A DNA stretch of 64,000 nt, taken from the NCBI GenBank assembly GCA_023055425.1, contig JALGPY010000001.1, positions 109,411,057 through 109,475,056 of the forward strand, read 5' to 3'. Below, piece by piece: positions 35,116 through 44,891 of the stretch (the stretch's first letter is position 1; each line of letters begins with the position of its first letter). Source of the DNA: Linanthus parryae (Eukaryota > Streptophyta > Magnoliopsida > Ericales > Polemoniaceae). The translations under genes and the position numbers were made by a program. The notes under the pieces are model-generated. The model did no database searches. It was not told the origin of the DNA and saw only the letters and a program-made list of their open reading frames with translations.

Positions 35116-35972
35116 TCAGAAGGTACCCTTTCCCTTTCCTGAAAAGGTAAACTTATTATTATCTTTTATTCCCTCTCTAACAACATTAGCGACCATACTT
35201 AGTACTTCGGTAAATTGTTCTTTTGGTAGAACAATTGGTTGGGCCTGAATATTTCCTTCAGAGCCCACTTCGGAAATCGACTTTCCAGGGTCTTCCAAAT
35301 CCTCAATTTGGGTCGTTGAGTGTCTAGCATATTGAACTTGAGATAGTGACGATTCAGGACCAGACATATGATCCTTGGTACACTGCTTCTCATCATATGT
35401 CCATAAGACGTTGATCTACATATGGCCGGTGAATTAGACTGCCTATTAACATGCCATACACCAACATCTGTTGATTTGAATTCTGGACTTCTGATAATAA
35501 TCTCTAGCATCTTAATATTTATATTCCCTACCGTCTTTGAGGATGACATTTTCAGATTAGCCTTAATCTGACATAATCTCGTACTTGTCATTAAATTGGA
35601 ATCCTCCAATGAATAATAGGCTTTCCACGGACAATCATTTTCTCTGGAGGAGAAGTGTGAGTTGGAATAGAAAATGGCGTCGCAATGGCATAGTATTGGA
35701 AATACGAACTCAGCTTGTTTGGAGTTGTGTTCCGTTAGCCTCGTGTCATAGAGGGATATTCGCACTCTACCGGTTGAGCTGAATGGTGCAATGTGTCTGT
35801 AGTTTATAACCACTCTGCCAATTAGGACAGCTCTAAGAGTGACAAGCTTCTTTGTGTAATCAAAGAGCGTTGGGAATTAGAATTTAATTTCTTAAGGTTC
35901 AGGAGTTGCCTGGGAGTGGACGACGTTGGAGGAGAAATCTCCTTCAAAGGGTTGACTAGCAGATATTTCCAT
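35116..35972 (-). pseudogene. Viral movement protein, copy B, full span but frameshifted
   Basis: The start codon is at 35972 and the native stop at 35116-35118, so the complete MP span is present. In-frame stops near the N-terminus (around 35870-35890) and a one-base deletion near 35372 break it. The C-terminal part includes GKSISEVGSEGN and ends in FSGKGKGTF. It is divergent from the V gene block that starts at 36154. Confidence 0.82.
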
Positions 35973-36153
35973 AATTAAAACTTAGCTTCAGCATTTATTA
36001 ATTACATATTATATAATTTACTTGGTGGACAAGTAACCGACACGTGTTGGGCTCGTAATTTTTATTTTGAATTTGAATTTCCCGCCTGGAGTTTTCCCTC
36101 CAAGATAATTCTATTTAATACGGCATTCGTTAGTTCATTTTCCTCAGAGTCGC

Positions 36154-36276
36154 ATGGAAGTTTGCGTTAGCAATGAAATTTGGTTAATTATCACAATAGG
36201 TATTGCTTATCTCTCTCTTTCAATTATCTTAAATAGATACTCGTGTTTACTCTGTAAAAGAGTATCCAGACAGCTT
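36154..36276 (+). pseudogene. Small viral membrane-protein ORF, copy B, early stop
   Basis: It is the same ORF as 34124-33879, with the hydrophobic helix retained. A TGA replaces the AGA codon of copy A after about 40 codons. Confidence 0.6.
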
Positions 36277-36592
36277 TGAGGGAGTGAGGGCTATGTGTGT
36301 GGACAAATGGCTGAGCTATCAGATAGGGTTGCAACGGTTGAAGCTCTTGCATACAGCTGCGGCTGGAGGTCCTTGTCCGATGGAGGACATGACCTCTAAA
36401 ACTGAGAAGCTCTGTGCTCTCAGGGCATTACTGCGGAAATTGAACCGCAAGGGGTTTAGCTATGTTAACCATCAAAAGTTTAAACTGGGTCTCTCTCGTT
36501 TGCAGAGTGATGTCCACTATACGGAGGAGGAAGACAGAAGAATATACTGCGATAGCTGCAAGGAGAAATCAGCGTTATCCCAATCTGAATAG
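36233..36592 (+). pseudogene. Viral V2-like ORF, copy B, start codon lost
   Basis: It corresponds to 34045-33686. The ATG of copy A is ATA here (36233-36235). The remaining frame is open from the internal ATG 36284 to 36592 and overlaps the coat-protein start. Confidence 0.65.
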
Positions 36593-37268
36593 GAACCTAT
36601 TTGGAGCTCCTAAGGTTGCATTCAACCCTAGATGGAGAAATGGTAACCGGTACAAAAGGGGTCGTAGAAGTAACTTCCACGATTATCGTCCTAAGCACCT
36701 AACATAGAGAAGAATAAAAACTGATAGTGGTTCTATGGCTGCTAGGCAGGATGGAGTAGTTAGGTTTACTTCGAGCATATCACATGGTCCTAACAGTGAT
36801 AATAGACTCGGAGACGAGATTCAAATTAATGCTATATATATTAAGGGTAAAATATCATTGGCTGAAGCTCCTGCTTCCTCAAAGCTCCATGCTCTGTTCT
36901 GGATAGTTGTGGACAAGAAGCCTTCTTCATCGTCTTCTGCTACTCAGCCTCTGCAAGCAACTGATATATTCACAATTCATGAAAATGAGCCTTGCACTGC
37001 AATGATTCGTGAGGATTATACAGATAGGTGTCGTTGTATTCATTTCAGTCGTTATCAGATGAAGCAACATGGAGATTCAATGATTGGACTTGATGAGAGT
37101 TTCATTGAACTTTATCTGAAGAAACGAGTTCGAGTTAAGTACAACCCTGGTACTGGTGGAGAATTGTCAAACGTTCATGAGAATGCAATATACTTAGTTG
37201 TTGCTTGTTCCGGTGATCAAACAGATGTTGTATTTCATTTGAACATCAGATTGTACTTTAACACTTAG
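36510..37268 (+). pseudogene. Viral coat protein, copy B, one internal stop
   Basis: The full span of 252 codons runs from ATG 36510 (MSTIRRRK) to a stop at 37268. The N-terminal third is Arg/Lys-rich (RWRNGNRYKRGRRS). The remainder is the jelly-roll part with LFWIVVDKKP, CIHFSRYQMKQHG and the C-terminal hydrophobic strand ending in LNIRLYFNT, as expected for geminivirus capsid proteins. A TAG at 36705-36707 interrupts it, while the downstream frame (36735-37268) is intact. It converges on Rep, whose stop lies 88 bases away, as in geminivirus genomes. Confidence 0.85.
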
Positions 37269-37355
37269 CTCTTTCAAGAGTTTGTAACCTGGATTAGTAA
37301 TCCTGAAGAATATTAATAATTACATTTTTGTTTCAAAGTAAAGGTCTTCAATACA

Positions 37356-38593
37356 TTAGAACACTGGTTCATCAATGGTTACAAAGATTACATTTTCAGT
37401 TGTCCACGGAAGGAAGTCCTCTCTACCCATAGCTTCATAGTAGCTCATATATGGGTTACATAAAATAATACAGGGAATCCCTCCTTTGATTTTCCTTTTC
37501 TTCCTATACTTTTCATTGCAAATGAAATGAACTTGAGTGCCAAGCAATGCCTTCTTACATGGTAGGTATTGAAAAGGAATATCATCGACAACATTGTAGA
37601 GTGCTCTGTTATCATATTGACTGAAGTCTACCCCTTCACAGAAATAATTATGTCTTCCTAGACTTTTAGCCCACTGCGTCTTACCAGTCCTGCTCGGACC
37701 TTGGACTATCAGACTCTTCGGGCGGAGCGGTCTCTCCCCCAGCTCCTGCATCAAATGATTCTTCCATTAAAACAATATTATTATTATACAGCTCTAGGCA
37801 TTTATTTTTTACATGGTCCTCTGTTTCACCCTGGGCCCACATCCGGTCTTATTTTATTTGATCCAACAAATTGCCGTTAAATAAGAGAGGAAGGATGGCT
37901 TTACTCACAGTTATGCAGTTATCTGTGACCCATTGTTGAATCTGTGGGGGAAGGTTACCAAACACTGAGAATTTTGGCACATAGTGTTCTGGTGGTGTGG
38001 GCCAGTACTTCTCGGCTGCATACTCTAGGTTTCTGAGTTGGGTGGCCCATACAAAAGGTTGCTCCACTCTAATCCTTGAGAGGAACTCCTCTTTTGAGGT
38101 GCATTCTGAGATGATGTTCCCCCAAATATCATCTCTGGATCTTGAATTTTTTTTCTTAAGGGTCCTCAGTTCCCCCTTTTCCACGTAATCCCCATACTTC
38201 GCGATGTAATCATTGACACGATCATCTTCGTATGGCACTTCGATGTGAGGGTGATATTTCTTCGGACCTCTAGAACTGCTGGCTGCATTTGGATCTTCGA
38301 TGTAAAAAAATAGAGTGTTCTTGATATCAAACCTCCTCGTAGTTTGAATCAAGCCGTGTAGATGTGGTGACCATCTTCATGAAGTTCTCGACAATCTCTA
38401 CCATAAGTTGGAGTGTATTTATGGAGTCTATTAAAAAGCTCTTGGAGAACGAACTCTTTGCTAAGGGGACACCTAGCATAGTTTATGAATAGAGAAGAAG
38501 CAGTGATTCTACCACTTGTAGTTTTTCTAGACGAAAGAGATGTTCTTTGGGAAGAATGAGGCGGAGGTGGAGCAACCTTTTGTATGGGCCACC
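37356..38593 (-). pseudogene. Viral replication protein Rep/RepA, copy B, with intron and frameshift
   Basis: Rep nicks the origin and drives rolling-circle replication. On the minus strand the N-terminal part (38593-38360) contains ARCPLSKE. A missing base near 38363 then breaks the frame inside the HxHxxx metal-binding motif. The frame 38352-37849 has the GRS-like RFDIKNTLFFYIED and the catalytic-Tyr region YIAKYGDYVEKGE. The C-terminal frame has Walker A GPSRTGKT, Walker B VVDDIPF and motif C IILCN of the SF3 helicase. A minus-strand intron 37908-37746 (GTGAGT...GCAG) would join the last two in frame, like the C1:C2 splicing of mastreviruses and citlodaviruses. Confidence 0.85.
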
Positions 38594-38720
38594 CAACTCA
38601 GAAACCTAGAGTATGCAGATGGAGCCCCCCCCCCCACTTTAAAAATTAAAAATTGACCTACTACAGTGAAATCCCACCGAATCTGTAAAATCAATAAAGT
38701 AATGATGACTATGACAGCTG
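38573..38720. other. Inverted Rep snippet and intergenic-region fragment
   Basis: Bases 38573-38620 are the reverse complement of Rep at about 38018-38064. From 38616 the sequence follows the viral intergenic region (CAGATGGAGCCCCCC, CCTACTACAGTGAAATCCC) but lacks the hairpin. It contains an 11-base poly-C run at 38625-38635. Confidence 0.7.
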
Positions 38721-39148
38721 TACCGACCAGATACTATTTATGCGGGACCAGCCCACTACTGCTACTTTTTGATGACGTGGACTACTCTTAGCCGTAGGAT
38801 GAAAGGAATAAAGGCGATCTACTGTTGCCAAATGCCAAATGAACGGTCCAGATTCGCTCTCCCATCCACAAATCCACACCAAAACCTTGTAATAGAGAGA
38901 GTTTGGGTGAACAGTTTGTGGACGAACTTTCCGCTATTTATGAAATTGCCCCAAACGTTTTGACTTTCTTTTAAATTAACCATTCTCGCTGAAAATAAAA
39001 TATATTACAAACACTCGACTGAGATTAGAGTCTGATTATTAACATCGACTTAAATTATGATTAAATAAATGTGATATTATTTAATTGATTACTTCTTTGC
39101 TTAGAAATATTCCTTTATCAGAATTTTTGGAAACCGAAGAACTGAATC
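38721..39148. other. Unassigned spacer within the viral cluster
   Basis: About 430 bases match none of the viral genes recognised here and none of the transposons. It follows an intergenic-region fragment, so it may be the rest of that region or filler host DNA. A small plus-strand frame at 38769-38963 has no recognisable motif. Confidence 0.35.
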
Positions 39149-39464
39149 TTTTGAGGTGCATTCTGAGATGATGTTCCCCCAAATATCATCACTGGATCTT
39201 GAATATTTTTTCGTAAGGGTCCTTAGTTCCCCCTTTTCCACGTAATCCCCATACTTTGCGATGTAATCATTGACACGATCATCTTCTTATGGAACTTCAA
39301 TGTGAGGGTGATATTTCTTCGGACCTCTAGAAATGATGGCTGCATTTGGATCTTCGATATAAGAAAATAGAGGGTTCTTGATATCGAACCTCCTCGTAGT
39401 TTGAATCAAGCCGTGTAGATGTAGATGATCGTGTCAACGATTACATCGCAAAGTATGGGGATTA
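39149..39464 (-). pseudogene. Viral Rep fragment C with an inverted end
   Basis: Bases 39149-39422 match Rep copy B 38092-38360 in the same orientation. Bases 39424-39464 then repeat a Rep stretch (GATGATCGTGTCAACGATTA) in inverted orientation. Internal substitutions create stops. Confidence 0.8.
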
Positions 39465-39471
39465 AAGTATA

Positions 39472-40043
39472 GTTTCGACGCCATTTTCTATTTCAACTCA
39501 CACTTCTCCTACAGAGAAAATGATTGTCCGTGGAAAGCCTATTATTCATTGGAGGATTCCAATTTAATGACAAGTACCAGATTCTGTCAGATTAAGGCTA
39601 ATTTGAAAATGTCATCCTCAAAGACGGTAGGGAATATAAATATTAAGATGCCAGAGATTATTATCAGAAGTCCAGAATTCAAATCAACAGATGTTGATGT
39701 ATGGCATGTTAATAGGCAGTCTAATTCACCGGCCATATGCAGATCAACGTCTTATGGACATATGATGAGCAGCAGTGTACCAAGGATCATATGTCCTGGT
39801 CCTGGATCGTCACTATCTCAAGTTCAATATGCTAGACACTCAACGGCCCAAATTGAGGATTTGGAAGACCCTGGAAAGTCTATTTCCCAAGTGGGCTCTG
39901 AAGGAAATAGTCATGCCCAACCAATTGTTCTACCAAAAGAACAATTTACCGAAGTACCAAGTACGGTCGCTAATGATGTTAGAGAGGGAATAAAAGACAA
40001 TAATAAGTTTACCTTTTCAGGAAAGGGAAAGGGTACCTTCTGA
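39472..40043 (+). pseudogene. Viral movement protein, copy C, C-terminal two thirds
   Basis: It begins within the MP (CATTTTCTATTTCAACTC) and stays open from 39549 to the native stop at 40041-40043. It provides the authentic MP C-terminus (PGKSISQVGSEGN, KGKGTF) that copy A lacks. A Rep N-terminal fragment in the opposite strand follows at once. Confidence 0.8.
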
Positions 40044-40050
40044 TGAAAAA

Positions 40051-40372
40051 TATCAAAAAATAGAGGGTTCTTGATATCGAACCTCCTCGTAGTTTGAATC
40101 AAGCCGTGTAGATGTGGGTGACCATCTTCATGAAGTTCTCGACTAACTCTACCATAAGTTGGAGTGTATTTATGGAGTCTATTAAAAAGCTCTTGGAGAA
40201 CGAACTCTTTGCTAAGGGGACACCTAACATAGGTTATGAATAGAGAAGAAGCAGTGATTCTACCACTTGTAGTTTTTTGGGACGAAAGAGATGTTCTTTG
40301 GGAAGAATGAGGTGGAGGTGGAGGTGGAGACGACGTCGTAGCACTTACATGGGTTACTGAAGGTGACCTCAT
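40051..40372 (-). pseudogene. Viral Rep N-terminal fragment D
   Basis: It starts at ATG 40372 next to the origin region. It has a Ser/Pro-rich leader, motif I LFITYVRCPLSKE and motif II HPHLHGLIQ (metal-binding His-x-His), then RFDIKN, and ends where it joins MP copy C near 40050. This is the correct 5' context of Rep: complementary-sense, directly flanking the hairpin region. Only about the first 100 residues are present. Confidence 0.82.
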
Positions 40373-40631
40373 TAGATGGAGGATGACGTCACTGAAAACT
40401 CTCTCTATTACAAGGTTTTGTTGTGGATTTGTGGAATTGTGGATGGAGTGTGAATTGTGGATGGCTCCTATTTATAGTATTCACAAAGATGGAGCAAAAC
40501 CTCTTAATATTACAAGGTTTTGCCCATCTTTATCCCTAGCCATCCACGTGTACGGTGGAGAACGTAGTGGGAGACAAAGAAGTGATGTAAAGTATCTCAG
40601 TGGAATCTGACTTTCAAAGTGCGGTACACGT
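40373..40631 (+). promoter_or_regulatory. Viral long intergenic region
   Basis: It lies between the Rep start and the copia junction. It contains a TATA-like box on the Rep strand (ACTATAAATAG, about 40469-40479), the origin hairpin, and several TGGAG-containing words (near 40376, 40445, 40490, 40555) that could be Rep-binding iterons. The copia frame resumes at CAGCATAC, 40632. Confidence 0.65.
40494..40523 (+). other. Geminivirus-type replication origin hairpin
   Basis: A perfect 9-bp stem, GCAAAACCT (40494-40502) with AGGTTTTGC (40515-40523), encloses a 12-base loop containing TAATATTAC (40505-40513). The nonanucleotide is the conserved Rep nicking site, and its orientation makes the plus strand the virion sense, which agrees with Rep being on the minus strand. 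Confidence 0.9.
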
Positions 40632-41880
40632 CAGCATACTACAACTATGAGATTTGGCAGATGGATGTCAAAACAGCATTCATCTATGGGAATCTCCTCG
40701 AGGACGTGTATATGATACAGCCGGAGGGTTTTGAAGATCCAAAGCAAGCCAATAAAGTCTGTAAGCTGCAACGACATATTTATGGATTGAAGCAAGCTTC
40801 TAGGAGTTGGAATCGACGTTTTGATGAAGTAGTCAAAAGAGTTTGCCTTCATCAGAAACGAAGATGAGTCTTGTGTCTACAAGAAGGTTAGTGGGAGCTC
40901 TGTAGCTTTTCTGGTCTTGTATGTAGATGACATACTGCTCATTGGAAACAACGTTCCCATGCTGCAATCTGTTAAAGATTGGATAGGAAAATGTTTCTCA
41001 AGGAAAGACTTAGGGGAAGCAGCCTAAATACTTGGTATAAAGATCTATAGAGATAGATCTAAAAGACTGCTAGGCCTAAGTCAAAGTACATATATTGACA
41101 AGGTGTTGAAACGGTTCAACATGCAAGATTCCAAGAAGGGATCTTTCCCATGTCACATGGAATCACTCTTTCGAAGAGTGGTTGTCCTTCCAATGAGATT
41201 GAGAAGGAACGCATGTGTAGAATTCCCTATGCCTCGGCCATAGGATCTATCATGTACGCCATGTTATGTACTAGACCAGATGTGTCATATGCCTTGAGTA
41301 TGACAAGCAGATACCAATCCAATCCGGGTGAGAGTCACTGGATTGCAGTCAAGAACGTCCTAAAGTACTTGAGAAGAACTAAGGATGCTTTATTGATATT
41401 TGGTGGAGAGGAAGAGTTCCGTGTAAGGGGTTACACGGATGCAAACTTCCAAAACGACAGAGATGATTTAAGATCGCAATCGGGATATGTGTTTTGCCTG
41501 AATGGAGCAACGGTGAGCTGTTCCAAGCAAGTGACAGCGGCTGATTCTACAACAGTAGCTGAGTACATTGCTGCAAATGGCGCAGCAAAAGAAGCTGTTT
41601 GGATCAGAAAATTTGTTTCTGAACTTGGTGTTGTTCCTAGCATTGCGGATCCAGTAGAGTTGTACTGTGACAACACAGGGGCGATCGCGCAATCAAAGGA
41701 GCCCCGTTCACACCATAAATCCAAACAGGTGCCCAGGAATTTTCATCTTATTCGAGATATTATCGATAGAGGAGACGTTCGGATATGCAAGATTCATACA
41801 TATGAGAATATGTCAGACCACTTACAAAGCCGCTTGTTCAGTGGAAGCATGAAGGGCACACTAGTAGCATTGGCATAATG
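40632..41880 (+). pseudogene. Copia pol, 3' part (RT remainder and RNase H)
   Basis: Resumption of the interrupted element: YEIWQMDVKTAFIYGNLLEDV, MIQPEGFEDPK, VCKLQRHIYGLKQASRSWNRRF. After an inserted A near 40838 comes VLYVDDILLIGNN (the YVDD catalytic box) at about 40916-40955. From 41150 a 242-codon frame has copia RNase H motifs (CTRPDVSYALSMTSRYQSNPG, GYTDANFQ, TTVAEYIAANGAAKEAVWIRK, YCDNTGAI). It ends shortly before the 3' LTR. Frameshifts and stops make it inactive. Confidence 0.88.
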
Positions 41881-42830
41881 GATGCATTAGATTGGCTCTA
41901 GTGCAAGTGAGAGACTGTTGGAATAGATGCCCTAGAGGCAATCTAGTTTAGTATGAACTTGTTTTTTACTAGAGCATTGTACTACTTATTGGATATTTAA
42001 TATAATGAAGTCCTTAGATTTACAATTGTGTTGTTTATCTTAAATATCCCTAGTCCAATATAATGATTAATATGACAATCATCTATAGACTAGTATGGGG
42101 TTGAATTGATATGGAGATATCACGATCCAACACATGGGTGCGCATTAAGGGTAATGGCGCACTGGATTGACCCATATCCGAGAAGGCTACATACATGTTA
42201 TGTGGAGTCACAAGCGCTTCTCGTGGTGACAACGGTATTGTCATCCTTAGACGTGAAGTCACTAGATTGTCTAGTTGTGGATTATTGTGATTTTGGTAGC
42301 GTCAAACGCTACACCCTAATTGGGTAGCTATAAAGGCATGTACCGGATACAATAAGAAGCAAGCTTAGAAATCGTAGTAGACGTAGATAGAATTTGTCCC
42401 TCGCACATAACGGGAGCAAATATCCGAGGCCACTCGAGGGATAGTGCTTATAGAATGTCTGGCCAGACTCAAATAAATCAATATGGGATATTGATGTTAT
42501 TTGCACGAATAAGGCTATTCCCAGGATCGAGAAACTGTGGATTGGATATACGAGTGTGACTTGTAGGTCTCGTGTCCAATCCGGATATGGAGACAAAGGG
42601 ATGTGACAATGACTTGCACAAGGTTTGTCGGATGACTATTCTATTAGTTGGCTAGAAGGGATGTCTTGTTAGAGACCGCTCCATATTAGCAAATTGTTGC
42701 TACCAACTAGATAGAACCTATGGGGTCACACACTAGATAGAATTGAACTATATTTGGGAATTAATTAATATGATTAATTAATTAGAAGGATCACTTTGCA
42801 ACACCTTGCAAACTTAGTAGGACTAATTTG

Positions 42831-44891
42831 TGATGCACTTTCTAGCGTACTATTCGCAAGTATACGAATCAAGTAATATAGAGAGTATTTTCAACTCGGA
42901 TTATCGATCCCACAGGGACTTTGCAGATTTTTCTAGTAATCAGTTTTAACGAACAGAGTGTAAAAACGAGGAATATTTTGAGAGTTTGCTTACTAACTAA
43001 GTACTACAAGTAAATAACTGGAATGTAAATCTTTTTGTGATAATTTTCTGAATAATCTTAAGGTTGTAAAACTAGGGTTTAGATACTAGATTCCAGGATC
43101 CCCTAGGGTCTCTACAGAAATTCGTTCTAGTTTGATGTGAAAACACAGAGCAGTCTTGTTATCCGTGCCATGTACCAATTGTGTAGTATCTTTTCTTTTC
43201 CTGCACGTTTCACGATTCTGCAGACTTTCGGATTCCTGTTAAGCTGCCTAGCTCTGCATTCTCGTTCTAAGTCTTCTAGGGTTTCTAACCTATCTTGATG
43301 GCCCGGGTCAAATTCTCCAACAGTTGGTCTAACGTTTTTTTAGGCTAGTCTATCTCCTCTTCTCTGGTCGGTCCATCCGGGTAAGATGCTAAATCTTGTC
43401 TTTTCTTCCTAACCCTAACCGGACGTTTTCACCTACCGGCTCGGATCTGTAGAAATTCTGAGTGATCAAGCCGAGCATGCATGAACAGTAAAATTTAAAG
43501 ACAGAATAACGAATAAAGCTGCTGATATTAAGAAACTGAAATCAAAAATTCATAATCAAAACGTAGAACTAATCTCTGAGTACGAAACCCTAGGTTCTTC
43601 AAGAACCTAGGTAAAAATTTTAGCTACTAGAACTCATAACGAAATAACACAGTTTTTGAATGAGAGAGAGAATAAGATCAAACTAGGTCTTCGAATCTGG
43701 AATCGCGCTTTCGTGCTCTCCCGGGATGCTCAGACTTCTCCTTGGATGTGTTGTGTTGTCTAAAACGGGTCTGGAAGAGTCTTTATATAGTGCTGAAGAC
43801 GTTTCAGGAACTTGCCTCTATTTGCGAAACTCCCATTGACCGAAACCGGCTCAGAATTTGTGTTGATTGCGTAAAATACGCAGAAGTGTGCGTATAATAC
43901 GCAGACAGTAACCTATGTGCTGATTTCTGCATATTTTTCCTGCTGTGTGCGTAAAATACGCACCGGTGTGCGTAAAATACGCACATAGTAGCCAATCATG
44001 TGCATTTTCTCCTCCTTTGTGCGTATATTTCTTCCCTGTCTGCGTATAATACGCAGGAGTGTGCGTAAAATACGCAGACAGGGGCTAAAAAGCAGCCAAA
44101 CATGCCCCTCTATCTCGTTGTGTGCGTATAATACGCAGGAGTGTGCGTAAAATACGCACACAACAAGCTTCTCTGCTCTTTTCTGCCTCAGCCTGCGTTT
44201 TGACCCGAAACTTGTCAAAATTACCAAAATACCCGTAGGTCAGAACCGTTCCAAATTCTGCCCAATCCTGACTCTGGCCATAGGAAAATTGCTGACTGAA
44301 TTTGGGAGACAAAATCTGAACTCGACTCCGAAACCCCGGGCCCGGTGCCAAAATGACCAAAATACCCCTGGTTCAGAATTGTCACTGAAATCGTCACGAA
44401 CATGAAATAGTTGCTCACGACTCCGGACACCGAGAATCCTTACTCTGACGTGGCTGTCCGGGACACACACTTGACAGGAGTCCATTTTTCGGTCGGACTC
44501 CGTTTCAGCATTATAACCTGTTTTCGGAAAGCTCTTGACGTCTTCGTTCTTTTGCCCCTAGTTTCACTTCAAAATCTCAGTCTTTCCGTTTTCTGTTCCA
44601 CTATCCCTTTTACCAGTCTCAGTCAAATCATGCTCCGAGCATTTTCTGCAGGTTTCCCGAGGCGAACCTGGTTCTGTCTTGGCACGCATCCCAATGCATT
44701 TCCCGAACCTGTCCCTGTAAAGACAACATGAACAAACCCGCGGTCATATCTCGAAATGCGCAAAATAAGCATAAATTCATGACCAACAAATAAACATCTT
44801 GTTCCTAAAACCGAGGCTTTCCGAGGGTGAATTCTAGCTAAAACATGGCTTTCTGACACAAAGGCGCGTCAAATTAGGCTAAAAGATATCA
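42831..44891 (-). repeat. Gypsy-type solo LTR inside the copia LTR, 2061 bp
   Basis: It starts TGATGCAC and ends GATATCA (TG...CA) and is flanked by the 5-bp duplication ATTTG (42826-42830 and 44892-44896). The layout near its left edge resembles the LTR at 6967 (similar GTATACGAAT / CGATCCCACA context), suggesting the same orientation. A cluster of palindromic units lies at 43868-44163. Frames within it are noncoding by nature. Confidence 0.88.
43868..44163. repeat. Eight palindromic TGCGTAwAATACGCA units in four doublets
   Basis: The units TGCGTAAAATACGCA or TGCGTATAATACGCA appear eight times, arranged as four close pairs separated by 40-75 bases. The inner spacers are near GAAGTG, CGG or GGAG. 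Each unit can fold on itself. They cause repeated YAH-rich frames on the minus strand that are not genes. Confidence 0.88.

Larger units (their letters stand above)
33376..36870. repeat. Large viral inverted repeat, arms about 1.6 kb
   Basis: CP-V2-small ORF-MP on the left (33376-34975, inverted) mirror MP-small ORF-V2-CP on the right (about 35300-36870). The arms are highly similar with scattered substitutions and indels. The spacer (34976-35300) contains Rep-region and MP 3' sequence and small AT hairpins. Transcription through it would give a hairpin RNA. Confidence 0.82.
31484..40631. other. Endogenous geminivirus-like cluster inside copia RT
   Basis: About 9.1 kb of foreign DNA splits the copia RT frame between the ILL and YEIWQMDVKTAF blocks. 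It consists of rearranged, partly inverted copies of a circular ssDNA virus: movement protein (4 pieces), V2-like, small membrane ORF and coat protein (2 copies each), Rep (several pieces) and long intergenic regions with origin hairpins. A gypsy-like LTR relic (about 31670-33080) sits inside it. Gene content (BC1-type MP plus CP, V2 and spliced Rep) best matches the Citlodavirus type of geminivirus. All genes are broken; it is an endogenous viral element. Confidence 0.88.

Noticed and set aside
43868..44163. CRISPR-like array of repeats
   Set aside because: Units are palindromic doublets with uneven spacing inside a plant LTR with TG/CA ends and target duplication.
43804..44485. Minus-strand frames with repeated VCVFYAH/VRILRT words
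   Set aside because: They arise from the palindromic repeats of the solo LTR and overlap each other in three frames.
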